A DNA stretch of 64,000 nt. Source: Ignavibacteria bacterium. GTDB taxonomy: Bacteria; Bacteroidota; Ignavibacteria; Tepidaquicellales; Tepidaquicellaceae. Below, one piece after another: positions 8,157-15,974 of the stretch; positions within the stretch are counted from its first letter, which is position 1; each line of letters begins with the position of its first letter. Made by a program: the position numbers and the translations under genes. Location of the stretch: positions 702,177 to 766,176 of the forward strand of contig DATAJP010000002.1 in the NCBI GenBank assembly GCA_036262055.1. The letters are read 5' to 3'. The notes beneath the pieces are model-generated. The model had not been told where the DNA came from and searched no databases. It saw nothing but the letters and a program-made list of their open reading frames with translations.

Positions 8157-10607
8157 TTATTCGGGAATATATTTTAATGCTTTTTCTTTATACTCTTTTA
8201 AAAGTTTTTCCGATTTTTCTTTTGATTCGGTTTCAATATTAAGATGAATGATATTCCTGTCTTTGTCGGGAATAAACAAAACCGTATCGACTCCCGTATC
8301 AACTCCATTGAGGAATAGTTTTACACCATCTATAAGCTGTTGTTTAAAGCTAATCGTATCTTCCATAAACTGCCTCATCACTTTCCCTTTTTCTTCTTTT
8401 GGGCAGGTAAGATTTTCCTTAACCATATACAGACGCGGTGTTTCTTTGTCGAGCTGTTCAATTGTTACGCCGCTAATTGCAAGCATTTCAAGAATTTTTG
8501 CAATTGAAAACATTCCGTCTGTTGCATGTAAAAATTCCGGGAATAAAAATCCTCCCATTACGCCGCCGACAAATTTAACTTCTTTATCCTCGCAAGCCAT
8601 CATCATTGCATAGTGCGAATCTTTTACGCGAACAACTTCAACGCCGAATTCTTTTGCAACAAGGTCAACTTCAGAAGTTGCCTGAACAGGCACGGCAACT
8701 TTTTTCACACCGGGATGAGTCATTAAAAATAATTTTAATACAAGCACAAGAAAACGGTGCCCATCGAGCTTTTTACCGTCGGGAGTTACGAGCCAGGTTT
8801 TTTCACCGCCTGCATCAATCATGAAACCTAAATCATAATCAAGCGCTTTTATTACATGAGTAAAATTCTCAAATGCTTTGTTAAACTCATTAATCGGCCG
8901 GGTGATTTTATCCTTATCGAGGTAACCGGATAACGAAACTATTTGTATGTCGAACTCACCTAAAATGTTCGGGAGTATTTCAGCAGTTATTCCGTATGAA
9001 TAATCAATTACAAGTTTAAACTTTCTTTTCTTGATAACATTAACATTAAGACAGCTTAAGAAAAAATCTTCGTACTTCTCATTGGTTCGTTCGGGAAAAC
9101 GGATGCTGCCCACATTATAAAACGATGCGCGCTGATATTCCTCACTGAAAAATAATCTTTCGATTGATTTTGTTTTGTTGCTTGATAAATCTTTTCCGTC
9201 TTTATCAAAAAATATAATGTCGGAAGTTGCTTTATCGAAAGGCGATTTGCGCACAAATATACCTCCTGAACCGTTACCGCTTTTAAGCTCCTGTCTCAAC
9301 ATCGGAATGGGAATTAACTGCAAATCAATAACCGAGCTTCCCGCTGAAAGTAGTCCGCTTGTTATTGCGCGTTTAATCATATTCGATACATCGTCGATGT
9401 CTCTGCCTATAATGATTTTTTTATTTTCACCGATGTAAGCGCCATAAACCGCGCCGAGCTTTGCAGCAAACTCGGGGTTTATCTGCAAGTTTGAAAGTCC
9501 TGAAATTCTTGAATCGGTGAACAGTTCATTAAAAAAAGTATCCTCGTAAATTAAGCTCTTTGTAATCTTTGCGTTGTTGTCGATTTGTTTCTTATCCCAG
9601 ATTTTTATGCTCGAGCTTATAAAAACATTCTTGCCGATTTCGCAATTATCGCCAATAAAAACAAAATCGTTGACTCGTGTGTTTGCTCCGATTGTGCAGT
9701 GATTTCCGATAACGTCAAAAAGCAAGTTTACTTTTGAGCCGACATGCACGTTTCGCCATAAAACCGAGTTTCTGATTACGGCACCGCTGTCGATGACGCA
9801 GTCTTTACCAATAATACTATTTTCAATAATCGCTCCGTTGCCGAATTTCACCGATTTATCAATGCAGTTTCCTGCAGCATTTTTTTGTTTTATATAATAT
9901 AAATCACCCCGAAGCGCTTCCATATTTGCAAGCATATATTCTTCCAGGTTTCCGACATCACGCCAGTAACCTTTGCATTTGTAGCCATATAATGCTTCAT
10001 TCAAGCCAAGCAATTTTGGAAATAAATCTTTTGAGAAATCATAATTCTCTCCTTTAGGTATGAAATCAAAAATTTGTTTATTGAAGCAATAAATCCCTGT
10101 GTTTATTGTATCGGAAAAAACTTCTGAAGATGAGGGCTTTTCGAGAAAGCGGACTATTTTTCCTTCATCGTTTGTGAGCACAATTCCGTACTGCAAAGGA
10201 TTTTCTGCGCTGTAAAGAGAGATGGTCGCAAGAGAATTTCTTTTGTTGTGAAACTGCATTACTTCGGTGAGATTAAAATCTGTAAGAACGTCGCCGCTTA
10301 TAACAACAAACTTATCATCAATAAATTCTTCCGTGTATTTGACTGCTCCGGCTGTTCCGTAATCTGCATCAGGAGTCACATATCTTATAGTAACACCAAA
10401 ATCTTTTCCATCTCCGAAATATTCCTGAATTTTATCAGGCATAAAATAAAGCAGCATAACAAAGTCGGTGATTCCATGAAGCTTAAGCAGATTAAAAATA
10501 TGCTCAAGCATCGGCTTGTTAACTACCGGAACCATCGGCTTTGGAATGTTATTGGTCAGGGGTCTTAACCTCGTACCGAACCCTCCCGCCATTATGACAG
10601 CCTGCAT
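8157..10607 (-). CDS. Sugar-1-phosphate nucleotidyltransferase fused to a degenerate phosphomannomutase domain
   Basis: A cytoplasmic enzyme of about 816 residues expected to make an NDP-sugar (GDP-mannose type) for surface polysaccharides. The N-terminal part has the nucleotidyltransferase signature AGGFGTRLRPLT and PKPMVPVVNKPMLEH. A left-handed beta-helix of hexapeptides (about 250-340) carries IGKDCVID and IGANTRVNDFVFIGDN. From about residue 370 there is a phosphoglucomutase/phosphomannomutase-like region, but its serine loop reads VRKSPFDK rather than TASHNP, and the metal loop reads MIDAGGEK rather than DGDxDR. It should not act as a mutase. Start: the ATG at 10607. An in-frame TTG at 10613 lies inside an intergenic repeat. 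Related fused proteins exist in other phyla. Confidence 0.85.
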   Translation of the reverse strand: MQAVIMAGGFGTRLRPLTNNIPKPMVPVVNKPMLEHIFNLLKLHGITDFVMLLYFMPDKIQEYFGDGKDFGVTIRYVTPDADYGTAGAVKYTEEFIDDKFVVISGDVLTDFNLTEVMQFHNKRNSLATISLYSAENPLQYGIVLTNDEGKIVRFLEKPSSSEVFSDTINTGIYCFNKQIFDFIPKGENYDFSKDLFPKLLGLNEALYGYKCKGYWRDVGNLEEYMLANMEALRGDLYYIKQKNAAGNCIDKSVKFGNGAIIENSIIGKDCVIDSGAVIRNSVLWRNVHVGSKVNLLFDVIGNHCTIGANTRVNDFVFIGDNCEIGKNVFISSSIKIWDKKQIDNNAKITKSLIYEDTFFNELFTDSRISGLSNLQINPEFAAKLGAVYGAYIGENKKIIIGRDIDDVSNMIKRAITSGLLSAGSSVIDLQLIPIPMLRQELKSGNGSGGIFVRKSPFDKATSDIIFFDKDGKDLSSNKTKSIERLFFSEEYQRASFYNVGSIRFPERTNEKYEDFFLSCLNVNVIKKRKFKLVIDYSYGITAEILPNILGEFDIQIVSLSGYLDKDKITRPINEFNKAFENFTHVIKALDYDLGFMIDAGGEKTWLVTPDGKKLDGHRFLVLVLKLFLMTHPGVKKVAVPVQATSEVDLVAKEFGVEVVRVKDSHYAMMMACEDKEVKFVGGVMGGFLFPEFLHATDGMFSIAKILEMLAISGVTIEQLDKETPRLYMVKENLTCPKEEKGKVMRQFMEDTISFKQQLIDGVKLFLNGVDTGVDTVLFIPDKDRNIIHLNIETESKEKSEKLLKEYKEKALKYIPE

Positions 10608-10610
10608 ACT

Positions 10611-10652
10611 CAATTAACAATTTACAATTAGCAATGTGCAATTATTCACATT
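10611..10652. repeat. AATTAGCAATG-type repeat, left of the four-helix-bundle gene
   Basis: Made of short units such as CAATTAACAATTTACAATTA followed by GCAATGTGCAATTA. The 13-base CAATGTGCAATTA recurs in inverted orientation at the other end of the adjacent small gene (11011-11044), and a related unit lies inside mtaB (16652-16690). Confidence 0.75.
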
Positions 10653-11013
10653 ACTTTTTACCCCTTGAAGTTCTTATAATACTAAATAAAATTTTACTTA
10701 TTTCCTCATTATCGTTAAACAATGATAAAAACATTTTTGGGTCAATAAACTCAGTTTCCTTCAAAAGTCTTAGCCAATAATTTGTTTCTCTTGACTCTTT
10801 ATAAGCTATTGAAAGTTTATTTGAAAAATCTGCCTTACTTATTCCACCGATTCCTTCTTCAACATTTGCACCTATAGAAGTACCACATCTTAAAACTTGT
10901 TTTGAAAGAACAAACTCTTTTTTGTTTTTAACTAAATACTTATATAGTTTGATTATTCTAACAGCAAAGTCAAAGGATTTCTTTCTAATTATATTTTCAG
11001 AATTACTTTCCAT
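10651..11013 (-). CDS. Four-helix-bundle protein (S23 / 23S rRNA intervening-sequence family)
   Basis: A 120-residue all-helical protein of the family first seen as an ORF in 23S rRNA intervening sequences. Family marks visible here are SFDFAVRIIKLYKYL, the SKQVLRCGTSIGANVEEG block and SKADFSNKLSIAYKESRETNYWLRLL. The molecular function of the family is unknown. It is a stand-alone gene wedged between lemA and the nucleotidyltransferase gene. AT-rich repeats with an inverted 13-base match lie at both ends, and the start codon itself lies in the right repeat. This is the same layout as the GIY-YIG genes and suggests a movable unit, although that is inference. Confidence 0.88.
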   Translation of the reverse strand: MESNSENIIRKKSFDFAVRIIKLYKYLVKNKKEFVLSKQVLRCGTSIGANVEEGIGGISKADFSNKLSIAYKESRETNYWLRLLKETEFIDPKMFLSLFNDNEEISKILFSIIRTSRGKK

Positions 11014-11044
11014 TGTTCATTGTTCTTTGCTAATTGCACATTGA
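11011..11044. repeat. AATTAGCAATG-type repeat, right of the four-helix-bundle gene
   Basis: On the minus strand it reads TCAATGTGCAATTAGCAAAG and runs into the ATG of the four-helix-bundle gene. It shares CAATGTGCAATTA with the left copy in opposite orientation. Confidence 0.72.
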
Positions 11045-11046
11045 CT

Positions 11047-11679
11047 TCATTTTTCTTTTTTATTAAAATCGAAATTTACGTCAGGAGCGTTTTCACTTCC
11101 TTCTTTTCCTTTAAAGTATGCTTTTTCTTTGAAGCCGAATATCTTTGCCACTATAAGCGTAGGAAAGCTTCTTACATTTGAATTAAACTCCTGAACAACT
11201 TCATTAAATCTTCTGCGTTCAACTGAAATTCTGTTTTCCGTTCCTTCAAGCTGCGACTGAAGCTGAAGAAAACTTTCGTTTGCTTTCAGCTGAGGATAAT
11301 TTTCTGCAACAACCAATAATCTGGAAAGAGCACTTGAAAGCTGGTCTTGTGCCTGCTGGAATTGCTGGAATTTTGCCGGGTCACTTAAATCACCTGCAGT
11401 AATATTTGTTTGTCCGACTCTGCTTCTAGCATCGGTTACTTCAGTTAAAACAGATTTTTCAAAATCAGCCGCGCCCTGAACGGTTTTTACAAGATTCGGG
11501 ATAAGGTCAGCTCTTCTTTGGTATTGGTTTTCAACCTGCGCCCATGCGGAATTGACTGCTTCCTCCTGGCTCACGAGGGTATTATAACCGCATCCTGAAA
11601 AGTTCAAAGAAACAAATGCCAAAAGTATTATTGCAATAAAATATTTAATTTTCATATAATTATAATTTAATTTCCTCAT
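11047..11679 (-). CDS. lemA: LemA family lipoprotein
   Basis: LemA proteins are membrane-anchored helical proteins of unclear role. This one has a hydrophobic leader and a lipobox SGC (FSGCGYN), so it is probably lipidated. It continues with the family core AVNSAWAQVENQYQRRADLIPNLVKTVQGAADFEKSVL, the YPQLKANESFLQLQSQLEGTENRISVERRRFNEVVQEFN block, and SFPTLIVAKIFGFKEKAYF. The length of 210 is normal. The ATG at 11679 begins MRKLNYNY; a second ATG at 11655 starts exactly at a standard lipoprotein leader (MKIKYF) and may be the true start. The usual TPM-domain partner gene is not adjacent; the four-helix-bundle gene follows instead. Confidence 0.93.
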   Translation of the reverse strand: MRKLNYNYMKIKYFIAIILLAFVSLNFSGCGYNTLVSQEEAVNSAWAQVENQYQRRADLIPNLVKTVQGAADFEKSVLTEVTDARSRVGQTNITAGDLSDPAKFQQFQQAQDQLSSALSRLLVVAENYPQLKANESFLQLQSQLEGTENRISVERRRFNEVVQEFNSNVRSFPTLIVAKIFGFKEKAYFKGKEGSENAPDVNFDFNKKEK

Positions 11680-11795
11680 TTTCAGTAAGAATTTCGGAGG
11701 TTCATAAAAATACCATTTGGCATTTTTAGATACAATTCGAAAGGGATGTTGTAAAAATATTACTTTTAAAGAAAAACTCTGATTTATAAAAAGGT

Positions 11796-12659
11796 TTATT
11801 CTTTTTCAACACTTTTAAATCCGGCTAAAAGCAGTGATTCCAATTCGGGTCTCAAGTCCGTTTTGTAGATTTCTTCATAAAGTTCTAATGCTTCCTCATA
11901 ATCTTCAATTCCAAGCTTTGCAACAGCTAACCCCCAAAGAAAAATGCTGTAATGAGCCGGTCCGACTGCTACACCATTGACAAGGTATAATTTATCGGCT
12001 TCAAGAGTTTTTACAAAATCAAGCCTGCCGCCTATTGATTCTTTTTTTATGTAAGTTTCGATATCGCCAAGACTTAAAGATTTTATACTCATCAAATCTT
12101 TAGAAAGCCCGGTAACTTCTGATTTTAATTCTTTATAGTTTTGAACTTTATATTTTGCATTTTGAAATTCAAATAATTTTATTCCATTTTCAAAGTATAT
12201 TTTTGCTTTGGAGTCAACCTTAAGTCTGACCAATTCTTCAGCCCGTTTCTCGCTTATAGCACCTGTAACAGTACATGGAAATAGTGCGTTTTTTTTGGAG
12301 CCTGGAAAAATAACATTATAAAAATATTTTGTTTTTCCATCTTCAACTTTTATGATTGGCATTATCATGAACTGGACGTTTCTATTTTCGTGAATGATAA
12401 AGAAATATGACGGCAAACTTCTTGCGAATTTTATGTAATCTTCCTTTGTAGGGTTATCATTCATGTAAACCGATGATTCATCGTTTGCAATGTTATCATC
12501 AATCGTATAATATCCGCAGTCAATTTCAAAATCATCAACTTCGTCTTCACTTAATATAACACTATTAAAAATCGGATTTCCATGACGGTCATACTGACAA
12601 TAACCTTTGGAAGAAAAAAGAATTGCAAAAAAAATAATTGTAAAAATTAGAAATTTCAT
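11796..12659 (-). CDS. Exported protein of unknown function
   Basis: I do not recognise this 287-residue protein. It has a clear signal peptide (FLIFTIIFFAILFSSKGYCQ), so it is exported. After that come acidic stretches (SEDEVDDFEIDCGYY), a central alpha/beta region with DYIKFARSLPSYFFIIHENRNVQFMIMPIIKVEDGK, and a C-terminal helical part (YSIFLWGLAVAKLGIEDYEEALELYEEIYK) that looks like one or two TPR-like repeats. It lies upstream of lemA on the same strand, with about 115 bases between them. Nothing in the context suggests a function. Confidence 0.65.
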   Translation of the reverse strand: MKFLIFTIIFFAILFSSKGYCQYDRHGNPIFNSVILSEDEVDDFEIDCGYYTIDDNIANDESSVYMNDNPTKEDYIKFARSLPSYFFIIHENRNVQFMIMPIIKVEDGKTKYFYNVIFPGSKKNALFPCTVTGAISEKRAEELVRLKVDSKAKIYFENGIKLFEFQNAKYKVQNYKELKSEVTGLSKDLMSIKSLSLGDIETYIKKESIGGRLDFVKTLEADKLYLVNGVAVGPAHYSIFLWGLAVAKLGIEDYEEALELYEEIYKTDLRPELESLLLAGFKSVEKE

Positions 12660-12831
12660 TGGGGGTATGTTTGTTGGAAATGAAAATAAGTAAATAATAA
12701 AATACTATAAATACTTTAACTCGATAAGTATTATAATTCATTGATTTTTTAATAACTTAATTCAAATTATTTATATTAATAAATTAATTTTGGCATAAAA
12801 TTTGTTCTAATAATGGCGATTTTTGAAGATT

Positions 12832-13215
12832 ATGGCAGACGAAATAAAATATACAGAAAGAGAAGCGCAATTAAAGTTCGCAGGTGACCTGTTCACCGAT
12901 GTGTGGAAATTGCTTGAAAAGAAAAACCGCACTGAAGCTGAAGATGATGAGATGGTAAATGCGGCTCATGCGTCATTGCATTTCTGGACTCAGTTCGGAA
13001 AACCGAAAAATCTTGCGACGGGACATTGGCAGGTATCGCGCGTTTATTCCGTTTTGAAAAGACCTGAGCCGGCTTTATATCACGCTAAGAAATGTCTAGA
13101 GATATGCGAGAAGAATAAAATCTCCGAGAACGAATTTGACATTGCATGGGCTTATGAAGCAATCGCCGCCGCATATGCTGCAAAAGCACAGTTAGTAAAA
13201 GAAAAGAAAAAATAA
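12832..13215 (+). CDS. Small helical (TPR-like) protein of unknown function
   Basis: A 127-residue, mostly helical protein. The middle and end read like TPR-type helix pairs: NLATGHWQVSRVYSVLKRPEPALYHAKKCLEICEKN, then EFDIAWAYEAIAAAYAAKAQ. It has a lysine-rich tail and no signal peptide or membrane segment, so it is cytoplasmic. I use the ATG at 12832 (MADEIKY). An upstream in-frame TTG at 12823 adds only three residues. It is the single plus-strand gene between two minus-strand blocks, with about 170 bases of AT-rich leader that may hold its promoter. A TAATTTTG resembling the Bacteroidetes -7 box lies at 12785. The function is unknown. Confidence 0.72.
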   Translation: MADEIKYTEREAQLKFAGDLFTDVWKLLEKKNRTEAEDDEMVNAAHASLHFWTQFGKPKNLATGHWQVSRVYSVLKRPEPALYHAKKCLEICEKNKISENEFDIAWAYEAIAAAYAAKAQLVKEKKK

Positions 13216-13239
13216 TTTTTTGCTATAAGCAAAAAATTA
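13214..13239. terminator. Bidirectional terminator-like hairpin
   Basis: TTTTTTGCT ATA AGCAAAAAA forms a nine-base stem directly at the stop of the plus gene and before the end of the convergent DUF192 gene. T runs are present on both strands. Confidence 0.6.
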
Positions 13240-13262
13240 TTCCCGCGAAGCGAGAACCCCAG
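13239..13262. repeat. Degenerate GCGGGAAT-family palindrome
   Basis: TTCCCGCGAAGCGAGAACCCC is a decayed copy of the palindrome found at 8124 and around the GIY-YIG genes. Several bases of the right arm have changed. Confidence 0.65.
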
Positions 13263-13274
13263 CACAATTAATTA

Positions 13275-13871
13275 TTAATTCTTTCTAAACTCGATTATAT
13301 CACCTTCCGCAATTCCAAACTTATCACTCAGGCCACCATTTATTTCCACGACATACATAGCATTTTTTTCCGATGGCAATGAATCAAGACTGAAAGGTTT
13401 TGTCATTTTATAAATCTTTACAACTTCATTTTTTTCATTGATATAAATTATATCAAGCGGAATTTTTGTATTCTTCATCCAGAAGGATTGAGGTTCCGAT
13501 CTTGGAAATAGAAAAATCATCGCTTCGTCTGTTCCCATCTGCGCGCGGTACATCAAACCCTGAGCACGTTCCTTGTCTTCATCTGAAACTTCAACATTAA
13601 ATTTATGCAAAATTTTCTTGCCCCCTTTCTTCATAAAGGTAACCTCTCCTTCTTTTGTGAATATTGTATCAGTTATCGGAGGCGGCTGATACTGTTGAAT
13701 TGTAGGTTGATGCGGAGGCGTCATCACTTCTTCTTTTTTGATAAAAAAGATATAAATCAAATATGCAGCAACTAAAACCAATACACCTATAAAAATATAT
13801 TTCGGCATATTGCTGTTATTCTTATTGCTGTTCTGTTTGTTAACTTTATTTGTTTGTTTTGATTTAGACAT
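13275..13871 (-). CDS. Membrane-anchored DUF192 domain protein
   Basis: A 198-residue protein with a short Lys/Asn-rich cytoplasmic start, one membrane segment (about 24-45, YIFIGVLVLVAAYLIYIFFI), a proline-rich linker (PPHQPTIQQYQPPP), then a DUF192 domain facing the periplasm. The domain shows the family pattern ERAQGLMYRAQMGTDEAMIFLFP, FWMKNTKIPLDIIYINEKNEVV, and the closing YVVEINGGLSDKFGIAEGDIIEF. The biochemical role of DUF192 is not known. It is the last gene of a tightly packed minus-strand run (enoyl-CoA hydratase 8 bases upstream). Confidence 0.9.
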   Translation of the reverse strand: MSKSKQTNKVNKQNSNKNNSNMPKYIFIGVLVLVAAYLIYIFFIKKEEVMTPPHQPTIQQYQPPPITDTIFTKEGEVTFMKKGGKKILHKFNVEVSDEDKERAQGLMYRAQMGTDEAMIFLFPRSEPQSFWMKNTKIPLDIIYINEKNEVVKIYKMTKPFSLDSLPSEKNAMYVVEINGGLSDKFGIAEGDIIEFRKN

Positions 13872-13879
13872 ATAATATA

Positions 13880-14644
13880 TTATTTCTTATTTAGGAAGTT
13901 AGAAACACCCTTTTTGCATTCATCGGTCATGCGGGTGATTGCATTAAGGTCAACTGCATAGTCAAGCGCAGACTCAAAGCTCATAGAAGAAATATTTCTG
14001 AACATTTCTTTAGTAAGCATCATTGAGCTTAAAGGAAGCTTATTAAAATCATCGCACAACTTCATTGTAAAGTCTTCAAGCTCGTTTTGTTTTACGGCAT
14101 AATTTGCAAACCCGATTCTGACCGCTTCATCTGCGTTAATAAATCTGGATGATAAGAGTAAATCTTTCGCGTGAGTTTCGCTAACACGCTTTAATAAAAA
14201 AATCATCACAATTGCAGGAATGAAACCGATTTTCACCTCAGTATATCCGAACTGTGCTTTGTCCGAAGAAATGATTATATCACACGCTGAAGCAATTCCG
14301 CATCCTCCTGCAAGAGCATAACCATCAACCATTGCAATGACCGGTTTTCTGCAGTTATATATTGCCATCAGCATATTTTTAAACTTCGTTGAGTCTTCTT
14401 TGTTCTGTAAAACATCAAACTCGGAAATTTTTTGAAGGTAATCGAGGAATAATCCCGAGCAGAAATTCCCTCCGGCTCCTGTGATTACAATTGATTTTGA
14501 GTCCTTGTCACCAGAAAACGAATTCATCGCATCGGTAATTTCAAAAATCATTTCTTCGTCAAGCGAATTTCGTTTCTCAGGACGGTTTAAAATTATTTTC
14601 CTTGTCTGATTGTAATGCTCAATTAAAATTTTATTGTAAGCCAT
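13880..14644 (-). CDS. Enoyl-CoA hydratase/isomerase family protein
   Basis: A crotonase-fold enzyme of 254 residues, acting on an acyl-CoA in the cytoplasm. Marks are ILNRPEKRNSLDEEM, the oxyanion-hole region AMVDGYALAGGCGIASACDIIISSDKAQFGYTEVKIGFIPA, and the MLTKEMFRNI segment after the LSSRFINADEAVRIGF helix. The glutamate in TEVKIGF sits at the position of one catalytic acid. I cannot tell hydratase from isomerase or a more specialised crotonase. It is tail to head with the ABC ATPase gene (stop and start adjacent) and so is probably cotranscribed with it, though no shared pathway is obvious. Confidence 0.9.
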   Translation of the reverse strand: MAYNKILIEHYNQTRKIILNRPEKRNSLDEEMIFEITDAMNSFSGDKDSKSIVITGAGGNFCSGLFLDYLQKISEFDVLQNKEDSTKFKNMLMAIYNCRKPVIAMVDGYALAGGCGIASACDIIISSDKAQFGYTEVKIGFIPAIVMIFLLKRVSETHAKDLLLSSRFINADEAVRIGFANYAVKQNELEDFTMKLCDDFNKLPLSSMMLTKEMFRNISSMSFESALDYAVDLNAITRMTDECKKGVSNFLNKK

Positions 14645-15442
14645 TTATAATATTATGTGATTATTATTCTGAATGTTGATTAATTTTGCTTCGGTTAAAA
14701 AAAATTTTAGCAGATTTATTTCGTTTAATATATCTCTGGGTTTTCCCGCAGCGGCAATTTTTCCGTTATCCATAACAAGAACCCTGTTAGAATATTTTAA
14801 AGCAAGATTCAAGTCGTGGATTACATTAACTATTGTAAGTCCTTTACAAGCATTTAAAAATTTTAATATCTCAAAAATTTCTTTCTGATGATGAATGTCC
14901 AAAAACGTTACCGGCTCATCTATTATTAAAACCTTTCCCGACAAATCGGATGTAACATCAAGCTGAACTAACGCAAGTCCCAGCAGGCATTTTTGTTTTT
15001 CTCCTCCCGAAAGCTGACTCACAAGCTTATCTCTATAATGCTCGAAATTAGTCAGCTTTAAAACTTCATCGACAATTCTTCTGTCTATATTATTATAAGT
15101 ATATTCAAAATTATTTTTATATGCATATCTCCCGAGAAGTAAAAACTCTGATACTTTAATGTCGTATGTTTCATTAATTGCAAATTGTGGAAGATAGCTG
15201 AATGATTTTGCGAGTTCTTTTCGCTTTATTTGCAGAATATTGTTATTATTATGAAGAATTTCTCCGCTATAATGATGAAATATTCCTGCAAGACATTTTA
15301 TCAAGGTGGATTTTCCCGAACCGTTTCTTCCCGTAACACTTAAAAAATCTTTTTCAAAAATTTCTAAGTTAACATCAGATAACCTGAAACCGTTATTGGA
15401 ATACTCAAAGTTCAGATTTTTTATTTCAACTAATGTTTTCAT
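14645..15442 (-). CDS. ABC transporter ATP-binding protein (FecE/HmuV-like)
   Basis: A 265-residue ATPase subunit with Walker A GRNGSGKSTLIKCLAG, Q-loop FSYLPQFAINETYD, signature QLSGGEKQKCLLGLALVQL, Walker B VLIIDEPVTFLDI and switch histidine VIHDLNLALKYSNR. The general form (SVTGRNGSGKST...HHYSGEI...KELAKSFSYLPQ) is that of iron-siderophore, haem or cobalamin importers. No permease or binding-protein gene lies in the window, so it must partner with a distant membrane subunit. The last residues drift from the family. It lies between sixA and the enoyl-CoA hydratase gene in one minus-strand run. Confidence 0.9.
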   Translation of the reverse strand: MKTLVEIKNLNFEYSNNGFRLSDVNLEIFEKDFLSVTGRNGSGKSTLIKCLAGIFHHYSGEILHNNNNILQIKRKELAKSFSYLPQFAINETYDIKVSEFLLLGRYAYKNNFEYTYNNIDRRIVDEVLKLTNFEHYRDKLVSQLSGGEKQKCLLGLALVQLDVTSDLSGKVLIIDEPVTFLDIHHQKEIFEILKFLNACKGLTIVNVIHDLNLALKYSNRVLVMDNGKIAAAGKPRDILNEINLLKFFLTEAKLINIQNNNHIIL

Positions 15443-15460
15443 TAAGAAAAAATATCAGAA

Positions 15461-15967
15461 TTAAAATTCATAGATAAAATTCATTTCATCAGGGTCGAAA
15501 TACCACTCAAGCTCACCTTTAACATTTTCAACATCAAAGTTAATTTTACACACCGCAGCTTTCTTAAAACCGGTATTGGTTATATTCTGTCCTGTTAAAT
15601 GAAACATAAGTTTTCCCATCGTCGGTTCATGACCGACACAGCATACTTCATCATGACCGGTGTTCTCAAGGAGTCCGATTATTTTCGCAATTGTTGTGTC
15701 AGTGCTCAGTTCATTTTTCAATTCAACGTTTATTTCTGCTTCGCTTGGAAAAACCAATCTGCTCGCAAGAATCTCCGCAGTCTGAACAGCTCTTATCAGC
15801 GGGCTTGAATAAATTAATCTGAGGTCACGCAGCTCATCTTTTAAACCATGAAAAACTGTGTTTGCTGTTAATCTTCCTTCCGGAGTTAGAAAACGAAATT
15901 CATCGCTCTGAACTACATCGGTTTCAAAAGATATAGCATCAGCATGTCTGATTAGATAAACTTTCAA
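15461..15967 (-). CDS. sixA: SixA-type phosphohistidine phosphatase
   Basis: A histidine phosphatase of the RHG branch, expected to remove phosphate from phosphohistidine in signalling or PTS proteins. The N-terminal VYLIRHADA holds the nucleophile His8. IYSSPLIRAVQTAEIL provides the second arginine, and CCVGHEPTMGKLMFHLTG provides the second histidine (GHEP). The length of 168 is typical. The start codon is a TTG at 15967, required because the conserved strand begins at residue 2. A PTS IIA-like protein is encoded 7 kb away and could be a target, but that is conjecture. It lies eight bases downstream of mtaB. Confidence 0.88.
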   Translation of the reverse strand: MKVYLIRHADAISFETDVVQSDEFRFLTPEGRLTANTVFHGLKDELRDLRLIYSSPLIRAVQTAEILASRLVFPSEAEINVELKNELSTDTTIAKIIGLLENTGHDEVCCVGHEPTMGKLMFHLTGQNITNTGFKKAAVCKINFDVENVKGELEWYFDPDEMNFIYEF

Positions 15968-15974
15968 AGGTTGA

